Shown in pieces: positions 54,974 through 64,000 of a stretch of DNA of 64,000 bases (position 1 is its first letter; each line of letters starts with the position of its first letter). The position numbers and the translations under genes are program-made. Source of the stretch: Carya illinoinensis (taxonomy: Eukaryota > Streptophyta > Magnoliopsida > Fagales > Juglandaceae); contig NC_056752.1 in NCBI RefSeq assembly GCF_018687715.1, positions 15,006,501 to 15,070,500 of the forward strand, given 5' to 3'. The notes under the pieces are model-generated. The model was not told where the DNA came from. It saw only the letters and a list, made by a program, of their open reading frames with translations, and searched no databases.

Positions 54974-57900
54974 ATGAGTTGCCTTAGCTGGAACTGTCGG
55001 GGGCTTGGGAATCCCAAGACAATTTAGGACTTGCATCAACTGATGCAAAAAAAGCTCCCATATTTTGTTTTCTTGATGGAAAAAAAATGCAAAGAAAACA
55101 AAATAGAAGCTGTCAAATATAGGCTCAAGTTCAAAAACAGTTTTGTAATCGATTGTAAAGGCCTTAGTGGAGGTATAGCCTTCTTATGGAAGGATGACAT
55201 TGAGGCAGAAGTCACCTCATATACTCAAAACCACATCTCTTTCCTGGTTAAGGGCATCAAGAAGGGACTAGATTAGTAATTAACTGGGTTTTATGGCAAC
55301 CCTGTTACAGCCAAGAGGAAGGATAGCTGGCAGTTACTTAAAGCAATCAAGCCTATACCTACCTTGGGATGGATGTGTGTAGGGTACTTTAATGAGATTA
55401 TGAGCTTTGGAGAGAAATGGGGTGGACCTATGACCATATAGTCAAATTAAGGCCTTTAGTGCAGCTGTGGAGGAATGTGGTCTTGCTGATTTGGGCTATA
55501 CTGGAAATAAATACACTTGGTCAAACGGAAGGCTTGGAGGGGCTTTCACTAAAGAAAGACTTGACAGGGCTCTTTGTAGTGAAACTTAGGCTGAATTCTA
55601 CCCCTACTCGAGAGTTTATACCCTACTAGCCTTGAGCTCAGACCATTTCTCTTTATTTATCACCTTGGATTTCAAGGACCCTCACAAGTTCAGGAAGCAC
55701 AAACCTTTTCAATTTGAAGCAAGCTAGTCCTTAAGAGATGAGTGCCAATTACAGATAGAGGAGGCATGCAAGCAGCCTAGAATGGGAGAAAACATGCTGA
55801 GCACTATAACTGAGGGTCTCACCAAATGCAAACATAAGATACTGCAGTGGAGCAAGGCCTTCACTGGCAATTGCAAACATGCCCTAAATGAGCAGCTCTC
55901 TCACCTCTTTGATCTACAAAAAAAGAATAAAGGTCATCTCAATTATTCGATTAAGAAAGTACAAAATTCAGTTAATAGTCTACTTGAAAAAGATAATCTC
56001 AGGTGGAAGCAAAGAGCAAAACAAAGATGGCTAAATGAGGGTGATAGAAACACAAAGTTTTTTCATCAATGTGCTTTCCAAAGAAGAAAGACCAACTGCA
56101 TAAGGAAGTTGGTGGATGGAAATGGTTAGGTTGTGTCCAGTCTAGAGGGCATTAGTGATCTGTTCCAAAGGTACTTCAAGGACCTTTTCACCTCCTCAGA
56201 TCTTGGTAACATTATTGAATGTTTGGACTTAATGGCCCCTCGAGTCTCAGCTGCTTATAATGATATGCTGTCAAAGCCTTTCACTCAACAAGAGGTAGAA
56301 GATGCTCTTTTTCAAATGAATAGCCTTAGTTCCCTAGGCCCAGATTCCCTGTTGCCTTTTATAAAAAAACATTGGTCTACCATTGGCTCTCATGTTAGTA
56401 GTGCAGTCTTATTTGCTCTGAATTCGAGTGGTAATCTTGCTTCCATCAACAACACCTTCATAACTTTAGTTCCAAAGAAAAAGGATCCTACCAAAGTCAC
56501 TGACTTTAGACCAATCTCCCTTAGTAATGTTTTGTATAAACTTGTCTCTAAAGTAGTGGCTAATAGGTTAAAGAGAACATTGCCACAACTCATCTCTTGT
56601 AATTAGTCTGCCTTTGTTCCAAATAGACTTATCACTAATAATGTTATAGTGGCATTCGAAGCATTGCATTCTATGGCTTGTAAATTGACAAGGAAGGAGG
56701 GATACATGGTTCTAAAGCTTGATATGAGCAAGCCCTATGGCAAAATAGAGTGGAGCTTCCTTAGAGCAGTGATGTACAAGATGGGCTTCAGAAATCATTA
56801 GGTGGAGTTGGTTATGAAGTGCATTGAGTCAGTCTCATATTCAATTCTAGCGAATGGTTCTCCTCAAGAAGTTTTCCATCCTACTAGAGGGTTAAGACAA
56901 GGTGACCCCCTCTCACCTTACTTATTCATATTGTGTGCTAAAGCACTAAGCAACCTTGTTAGTAAGGCTAGGGAAAAGAAGCTGATCCATGGTGTCCCAG
57001 TTGCAAAAGGACAGATGAGGATTTCTCACCTATTTTTTTGTTGATGATAGTCTACTCTTTTATAAGGCTACTGCTATGGAGTGGTGTAGGCTATTTGACT
57101 TGTTGAAATTTTATGAATTAGCCTCGAGACAAAGGCTGAATCTTGAGAAAACATCCATTATTTTCAACAAGAGCACAACCAAGGATGCTCAATAGTATAT
57201 CCCCTCCATTTCTGGGATGAGGACTGCTATGCCTTATGAGAAATACTTAGGGCTACCTTCTATTGTAGGCAAGGGTTGATACAAGTCCTTCAAAAGGATT
57301 CTAGACAACATTAGAACTAGAATCAGCAACCATAAAGTGAAAGTATTATCTCAACCAGGGAAGGAAGTTTTTATCAAAGCTATCCTTCAAGCTCTCTCTG
57401 CCTACATCATGAGTGTTTTAGAATTGCCATCTACCCTCATCAAAGATATCAATAGCATTATCCAAAAATTCTGGTGGGGGTAGCAAGAGGGAGAACATAA
57501 GATGCATTGGATTTCTTGGAAATGGATGGGGAGATCAAAGGCTGAAGGGGGGATGGGGTTAAGGGACCTTGAGCTCTTCAATTTAGCAGTGCTTTTAAAG
57601 TAATGCTAGAGACTGATCCTGAATCTTGAATCCCTTGTTGCTCAGGTGTTAAAGGAAAAATATTTCAAAAGCTGAACCTTCCAACAGTCTAAAATAGGCC
57701 CAAAACCTTCTTTTATTTGGAGAAGCTTCCTTGCAACCAGACAGCTAGTGGAGGCAGGCACTTATGTTCAAATAGGCAATGGCAGGGACAGTCATATATG
57801 GAATGATAAATGGATTGCATATCCATTCCCTAGCAAGGTCCTCGGCTCTATAAAAGTCCTAGACCAAGAGGCCAAAGTTGCAAATTTAATAGACCCAAAT

Positions 57901-59073
57901 TCAAAGCAATGGAACTCCTCCCTTGTGCAGCAGGTCTTTGACCATAGGGAGCTTGAAATTATTCTGAAAACTCCCATAAGTTCTCTTAATAGTAGGGACA
58001 AGTTTAGTTGGTAGGGATCCAAAGATGGTAGGTTTTTAGTCAGGAGTGCATATCGCCTAGCTATGTCTAGGAATTTGGTAGCAAAGGGTCAAGCCTCGGG
58101 TAGTGGCTCAACTAGAGCTGTTTGGGATCAAATATAAAAACTCAACGTCCAACCTGGTGATAGATTTTTTCTATGGAGAGCATGCCTTGAAGCTCTCCCC
58201 ACCTAGTCAAACTTACTAAAAAAAAGAGTAGTAGAACACCCACTCTGCCCAATTTGCAACAGGGAGGAAGAAACTATCATCCATGCCATTTGGAACTGTG
58301 AATCAACAAGGGATGTATGGAGAAATTGCTCTATGCAATTTTAGAAGTGCTCTACCACATGCCTCTCCATGTTGAATTTTTTTTTTTATTTCTTAATCCT
58401 GTCTATGGATAGCCAGGAATTGTAGGAGTTTGTCGTTGTAGCAAGGAGAATTTGGTGGAGAAGGAACATGCTCATTTTTAAGGGTGACTTCATCCACCCA
58501 AATGAGCTCATTAAAGAGGCAAGAGGCTTACTCAACATGCTAGAGGCTGAGGTGGATGCTAGAGAATATGCCAGGTCTAGTAAGCCTTGCCTATCAGCTG
58601 AAGCATCGTAGGTAACCCCTTTGAGCTGGTTTAAGATAAACTGGGACAGTGCAATTGACAAGGAGCAGGGTCAGATTGGTGTTGGTGTAGTTGTGAGGGA
58701 TAAGGAAAGCCAGGTTTTAGCCACGATGAGATTTAGAAAACCTTTGTTCCCTATACCTCTTCTTACCGAAGCATATGGAGCACTACATGCAGTCCAATTT
58801 GGTCTGGACCTAAGACTATCACAAGTCATCATAGAGGGGGACTCTTTGCAAGTTACTAATACTCTCCAAGGTGATAAAGAAGGCTATAACTATGTGAGTA
58901 TGTATGTTGATGAAGCTAAACAATTCTTAAAACATTTTGCTAAGTGGAAAGTTTCTCATATTAGGAGAAATGGTAACACAGTGGCTTACTTATTAGCAAC
59001 AGATGCTCTGTCCATTTTTGAATTGATTATAACAATGGAGGAAATCCCTTCATGTATTTCCCATTTGAGTTAA
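54974..59073 (+). pseudogene. LINE-2 ORF2: endonuclease, RT, RNase H, many breaks
   Basis: Endonuclease: MSCLSWNCRGLGNPKTI, KGLSGGIAFLWKDDIEA, SSDHFSLF (about 55630, the SDH motif is kept). RT: WKQRAKQRWLNEGDRNTKFF, LVPKKKDPTKVTDFRPISLS (56470), DMSKPYGKIE with the key aspartate context changed (56730), TRGLRQGDPLSPYLF (56885), and FVDDSLLF split by a shift at about 57040. The RNase H at 58621-59073 is intact as a frame (WFKINWDSAIDKEQGQIGVG, IIEGDSLQVTNTLQ). At least ten stops and several frameshifts are visible. Confidence 0.85.
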
Positions 59074-59129
59074 TGAAATGAAAATGAGTTTTCCCCATAA
59101 TATATATATATATATATATATTTGTGTTT

Positions 59130-59780
59130 ATATATATAAGAGGCCCCCCCGCTCCCATTAGAGGGGAAGATGCGTGGCAGGGGCCTTATTTGGGGGGCGA
59201 GAGCAAATGGAGGCGAGGTAGCGGGTCTCCATTAAATATTAAAAAATATTAAGTTAAAAAAGATTTTAATTTAAAAAAGATTTGAAGTGTAGTGATTTAA
59301 TATTAAAGTTTGATAAGCTAACATTAAAGAAATTTGAGAATTGAAATTCAAAAACATTAGATACATTAAATAATATTGTCCATTACATATATTGAAAATA
59401 AAATACAAAATATAATAAAATTTTGTAAACAACATTTAGAATGTGTTGTTCACAAATGTATGAAAGTTCTTTGTCAATGTCTCGACCTTCTATAGGACAT
59501 CTACACAATGGGCAACCTGTGCGATAGTCTAGTCTACATGCGCAATCTACCTATCGATTTGTCGGTCCATATGCATTGTTATCTCCGAAATCACTACATC
59601 AACCCAAGCAGGCCCCACATCTCCCGTAGATGCACTTGTCGGCTACTAACTAGTACTCCCAATCTAGGGGGGTAACATCAGGCCTGAAGTGGGTCAGTGG
59701 AACAAGATCTGGTATAGGGGCAGGTTGACGTCAAGCATACCCCCTCCCCTATCCAATGCTCCGACAAAGTGTGTTCATAT
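59130..59780. other. Internal CACTA sequence, weakly coding on minus strand
   Basis: A minus-strand reading across stops gives a helical segment (MHMDRQIDR, VAHVDSTIAQVAHCVDVL) at about 59580-59490, like the C-terminal coiled coil of some plant transposon proteins. A GC-rich patch lies at 59146-59215. Confidence 0.35.
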
Positions 59781-60480
59781 TGAGGGGACTTATCTGGTCT
59801 ATCACCCCCTCCTCCACCTAGAGTGGCACTCTTCAGGCTAGTAATAGCTGGTTAAAGATGACTTCGTATGGGAGGTTGTCTATTGAGACGATACTCGTCT
59901 CGTAATGGATCCTCTAAAAAATCCTCCATGGCAAGTTGATATGCTCTCCACGTGCCACACATATAAGAAACTGTGTGTGAGCTCGACTAAATGTGGTCTT
60001 ATGTGCCACAAGATCTAGAATTGTTGCAACAATAAGTTGTAACATGCAGAAGAAAGGTAGCAACTGATTCTGGTTAAACAAGTTCTTCTTCTCAATTTGC
60101 ATGTGGTCTCTGTCAGCGAGGATGTAGAAGTCCTCATCTCGGTTGCCATCCTCAGCCTCATCCACAATATCCTCAGCCTTCGACTGGTCTACATTTCTGG
60201 CCATAGACTCAACTGGGCCAGTAGATGATGCAAATGTGCCTACATCTGGATCCAATGTGCCTGCAGCTGATGTAGCTGCTGTAGATGTGCCTGTCTTAGC
60301 TACCCGACAAATTCAGAGCAGCTCAATGATAACATCCACCGAGACCTCGAACTGAACATTGCGTACAGTCACGGTGTGAGAGGATGCATCTTGAGGCATG
60401 GAACACATCCCCATGCAAAACTCTCGAACCATTGAGGGGTAAATCTCCTCAATGTGCACATAGGGCCCCAGACTCTTCTT
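59780..60480 (-). pseudogene. Remnant resembling a plant transposon protein domain (PF20167-like)
   Basis: Read from 60480 down: IEEIYPSMVREFCMGMCSMP, VRNVQFEVSVDVI, one stop, an acidic linker (VDQSKAEDIVDEAEDGNRDE), then LFNQNQLLPFFCMLQLIVAT, HKTTFSRAHTQFLICVARGE and HINLPWRIF. This succession (VREFY-type start, VRGV-V-V strand, a helical block ending before a LP-R segment) is like the putative plant transposon protein domain found in several plant mobile elements. The longest open piece is 59914-60255. The assignment is from memory of the family pattern and unverified. Confidence 0.45.
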
Positions 60481-60659
60481 ATGAAGACGTCTTTTAGTGT
60501 CTTCTACTCCTAGTTGAGCTCATTGAACTCGTTAATGAGTACTTCTCATTCGACCATGACTATTCGTGCCCCAAGCTGTGTAGTGTCTGGACTGGCTCAT
60601 TCCCTCTCTCATTTCCTTGTTGTAAAAAAATGAGTCATATCTTGGAAAAAAAAAAGAAT

Positions 60660-61570
60660 AATAAAAATATTAGAACTATATATGTATATTATATAGTGAA
60701 ATGTAAACTTTTTAGGTCAAATGTTCAAATGTTTACCCTAATGTCTAAACGTTGAAAGCTTAACGTTCAAATGTTAAATTTGAACATATAAATGTTTGAA
60801 CGTAAAATGAATTGTGTTCGCATGTGATTATGTGAAACTCACATTTGAACGTACACATTTTAAAGCTCGAACGAAACCAAGTTCTTGTTTGAACATAACT
60901 AACGTTGTTGGAAGTTAAATGTTTAACATTCAAACATAAACTACAACGTTTAAACATTACAAAAACATTTGAACGTTAAGGGTTCACGTTCAAATATTTA
61001 CTATGTCAAGGAATATGAAAGGTTTTACATTTGAAGACTTACATTTGAAACTAAAGTCAATATTCAAATGTATGGCTTAACGTTTGAACGTAAATTAATA
61101 AAGTTCGAACGTAACGTTAAATGAGAGGTCTAACTTTTGAACGTTGGAAGGTAATGTTTGAATGTTACGACATAGAAATGGTTGAGTCGGCCATTTATGG
61201 ATGCCTAAAATACTTTGCCATTGGCCAAAAGCAACTTTAGAAATGAAGTATAAATTTCAAGAAAGGTTTCTACGATGGCTATTAGGCCATTGGCAACCCA
61301 TGGTAGCTAGAAAATCAAGTTGAATGTCTCGCCACCAATGGGTTTTCCTATTTTGTGATGACTGGGGTGGCATTTGATAGTGGCTGGAGATGGTGTGAGC
61401 AGCAGAGTGTGACAGAGAGATTTACAACTTTTGAACGTTATGCCATTTTGCATTTCAAACTTTGGCTTTAATACATGAAATGTTCGAACGTATTGAGTTA
61501 TAACGTTCAAACATTGTATATTTGAACGGTAATCTGTTATCTTCTAAATGTTTCAACGTATAATTTATAT
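60660..61570. repeat. Array of dispersed GTTCGAACGT-like motifs
   Basis: More than twenty degenerate copies of AACGTTCAAA / GTTTGAACGT / GTTCGAACG occur in both orientations across this 900 bp, at irregular spacing. The same motif family appears at 53186-53245, on the other side of LINE-2. The core is palindromic, so orientation is ambiguous. They resemble subterminal protein-binding repeats of CACTA elements. Confidence 0.75.
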
Positions 61571-62860
61571 ATATGATACTATTATATCATATATACATAT
61601 ATATGATATTATATATTATATATAATATATTAATATATGTATATAATTATTAACTATAAGTATATAATATAATGTGCATATATATTAATATACAGGTTGT
61701 TGTAATAGAGATAATCTGATTTGATGCTATGCTTCCTCTTCGTCATCACTGTCTAAGACTTCTGATATTGCCTCAACTAATTTCTTCAATTTTTTTCACC
61801 ATTTGACAATGACTTAGCGGGCTAAAAACATAATATTTTTTTAGAGAGGGATGAGGTTTGATGACGTATTCCCACTTCGTAATCCAACTGAATTTTGTTT
61901 TGACAAAAAGAATAAGTGGTGAATAGTGCATTAAGGATGGTGGATAATCATTTTGTGAAGGAGAAACCAGGATTGGTGTAAATTTTTGTTTTGTTGAATA
62001 AACATTTTTGTCCATGCTTGCTGATAATCATAATAATCAAAATAATATGACAAATGTAGTATAATATTATACTATATAATGTTATAATATATAATATAAT
62101 ATATATAATATTAGATATATTATAGTATAATATAATAACTAGTATATTAGTATGTCAATAAATATAATATATAATATTAAACTATATAATATCATGGAGT
62201 CTAATTTAATACTAATATATTATACTATATAATAGTATAATAATGTTATAACATACTAGTACTAGTCCATGGTACTAGTATTATTATACTATTAGTAATT
62301 TAATTGTACTATAGTTTAAGGACTTGTGTATTATTATAATATACTAGTACTAGTCTATAGTACTAGTATATTATACTACTACTAGTATTATAGTATAAGT
62401 ATATTATGTATTATAGTATATAGTGTAAGTACTAATATATTATTAGTATATTATGTATATTATATAGTACATAATAGTATATACTAATAATATATATTAC
62501 TATTTTTAATAATTATATAACTATTGAATCATACATATGGTCGGTTATATGCTTTTATATTGTTCTACATATGGATGGTTATACCGCCTATTGTTATATA
62601 TAAATTTAGGTAGTATACATTCATATATTTTGTATATAATTTATAGTTTAATATATATTATAAGTATATAATATATATACTAATATATACATATATTAGT
62701 TTGTTATTAAATATATACACTAATATACACTAGTATACCAATAGTACTTATATATACTAATGCTATATACTTACGATACACTAATACTATATATTTTTAT
62801 AATAATACTTATACTATATATATATATATATTAATACTATATATACTAATACTATGCGAT
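61540..62860. repeat. Extreme AT-rich low-complexity sequence
   Basis: Almost only TATA-, ACTAGT- and TAATA-type words. An ATACTAGTACTAGTC-like segment recurs near 62251 and 62340. A short less AT-rich island at 61700-62000 has no recognised function. Confidence 0.8.
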
Positions 62861-62861
62861 T

Positions 62862-64000
62862 TTTTTTTTTTGGATAGAAAAATGATAATTTCATTCATAA
62901 AAGGGAAACACGATTACAGACAATTATCAAGCCATTGGGCTTGAAAAATACAGTCTGGAATACAATCCCACTATAAATTAATACTTTCACCCATTAAAGC
63001 ATTCCTAGCCAACTTATGAGCAACCATATTACCCTCCTGAAAAATATGTGAAAAAATAGAAGTACCAAAACAGGCAGAAAGTTTCTTTATTTCATGATAA
63101 AGCACATCTAACATTGAATTGTTCATACTATTATCTTGTAAAGCTTCAACAACAATCAGGCTATCCCTTTCCACCACTAGCTTTGAAATCCCCATTGTAG
63201 CGCATAATTACATTCCTCTAAAAATAGCTAAAAGTTCTATGGCTTCTATATCGGCTACTTCACCCTCAACTTTACTTGTAGCCATTAGAATATTTCCTAA
63301 AGAATCTCGTAGAACAACACCAATACCTGTCTTCCCCATTTCAGCAAACATTGCACCATCAATGTTCAACTTCATATTAGAATAAGATGAAGGTGGTTTC
63401 CACCTATGATGTTAATTGAGTTGGACATGAGATAGTTGCTTCACTTGATCAGCGTACTCAGCGTACTCAGTGCACTTTCAGCTACTAGTTTTGGACTTAG
63501 TGTAATCTTTTCATGCACATATTTATTTCTCCTAAACCAAAAGCTCCAAATCAAAACAAAGAAAACAAACAACTTATTATGCAGCCTCCTTTCACATAGC
63601 AGCAATGCCATCTCCGAAATTGACAATCTTTTATCAATAGATAAGTCAAGTAAAAACAATCCCCAAATTCCCTTCATAGAACCACAACTAACCACAGCAT
63701 GAGCAATATCCTCAACCTCTACCAAGTAGAACTTGCATGTTGGATCAGATAGAACATGTTTATGCGTTAACTTTTGTCCAGTAGGTAGTCCAATTTTACA
63801 GGCACACCATGCAGAGATTTTAACCTTATTTGGAACTTTCATCTTCCACAAGTGTTTCCAAAGAACATGTTGATGTTGTACATTTGATGTCTCTGCAAAC
63901 TAAGTTCCAATTCGAGAAAAAATATATCGATAGCAGATTTTCACACTAAATTGGCCATTTCTTTCGTGAGACCAAATCATCCTATCTAATATACACTAAT
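62862..64000 (-). mobile_element. L1-type LINE 3' part, continues beyond window
   Basis: On the minus strand the zf-RVT segment (KVPNKVKISAWCACKIGLP, 63851-63660) is followed by RNase H (63400-62971: MGISKLVVERDSLIVVEALQ, NMVAHKLARNAL) and an A-tail (T-run at 62861-62873 on the plus strand). One cysteine of the zf-RVT motif is changed (CKFYLVEVEDIAHAVVSC). A TAA stop stands before MGISK. The sequence at 63851-64000 continues upstream ORF2 and is cut by the window. It is the same subfamily as 22860-24300. Confidence 0.85.

Larger units (their letters stand above)
53387..59114 (+). mobile_element. Full-length but decayed L1-type LINE (LINE-2)
   Basis: A leader, ORF1 (53482-54959), ORF2 (54974-59073) and a short 3' end with a (TA)n tail are in order. 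The flanking TATATATTTGTG occurs at 53375-53386 and 59115-59126, a probable 12 bp target-site duplication, although the right copy lies in a TA repeat. It is more degenerate than LINE-1: ORF2 has many stops and shifts. Confidence 0.8.
53053..61570. mobile_element. CACTA element with subterminal repeats, split by a LINE
   Basis: The left end CACTACAATAGAAATATG (53053) followed by TTTTAGTGATAG, CCGTCACCAAAAAG and TTGTGACGA phrases is characteristic of plant CACTA (En/Spm) elements. Copies of a GTTCGAACGT-like motif occur close to this end (53186-53245) and densely at 60720-61570, as expected for subterminal transposase-binding repeats. The right terminus was not found, so 61570 is only the last repeat. 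LINE-2 (53387-59114) interrupts the element near its left end. No transposase is identified with certainty. Confidence 0.6.

Overview
This 64 kb window is nuclear DNA of a flowering plant, most likely a woody eudicot. The evidence is the AT-rich composition, plant-type Ty1/copia and Ty3/gypsy elements, plant L1-type LINEs with a zf-RVT/RNase H tail, CACTA, hAT and MULE-like elements, long (GA)n tracts and a MIR166 locus. The species cannot be read from the sequence. Almost all coding potential is transposon-derived and much of it is broken. The two loci that look host-derived and non-transposon are a microRNA gene (MIR166, hairpin 33447-33612, + strand) and a possible small protein gene (43290-43487, - strand).

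Layout. 1-2241: AT-rich intergenic. 2242-12705: a three-level nest. A small TRIM-like LTR element (+) carries copia element A (-, 2402-11881, 191 bp LTRs, TSD ATATT), which carries copia element B (-, 4780-8600, TSD GTTTG). Copia B has an intact insertion signature but its 3' half is replaced by an inverted copy of its own 5' end. Copia A also holds what look like pieces of host genes (DUF538, AMT2-type ammonium transporter) and a 78 bp tandem repeat. 13490-22355: a decayed hAT transposase gene (-) split inside its dimerization domain by a 7 kb Ty3/gypsy element (+, 13582-20573, TSD ACAAA). 22860-24300: 5'-truncated LINE. 24.4-38 kb: the least repeat-dense part, with MITEs, GA tracts and MIR166. 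38054-42090: full-length hAT element (ZMYM1/TTF-type transposase, 8 bp TSD CTGTTATT). 44317-50146: a CACTA-type foldback MITE with a full-length LINE inserted in its loop. 50616-52896: a 2.3 kb solo LTR (TSD TATGA). 53053 to about 61570: a CACTA element with TTCGAACG-type subterminal repeats, interrupted by a second LINE. 61.5-62.86 kb: extreme AT-rich sequence. 62862-64000: another LINE 3' end (-), cut by the window edge.

There is no operon-like or pathway logic here. The genes relate by insertion order: each target-site duplication lets the layers be peeled off and dated relative to each other. The most unusual object is the rearranged copia B; the most functionally important is MIR166, whose product represses class III HD-ZIP transcription factors.
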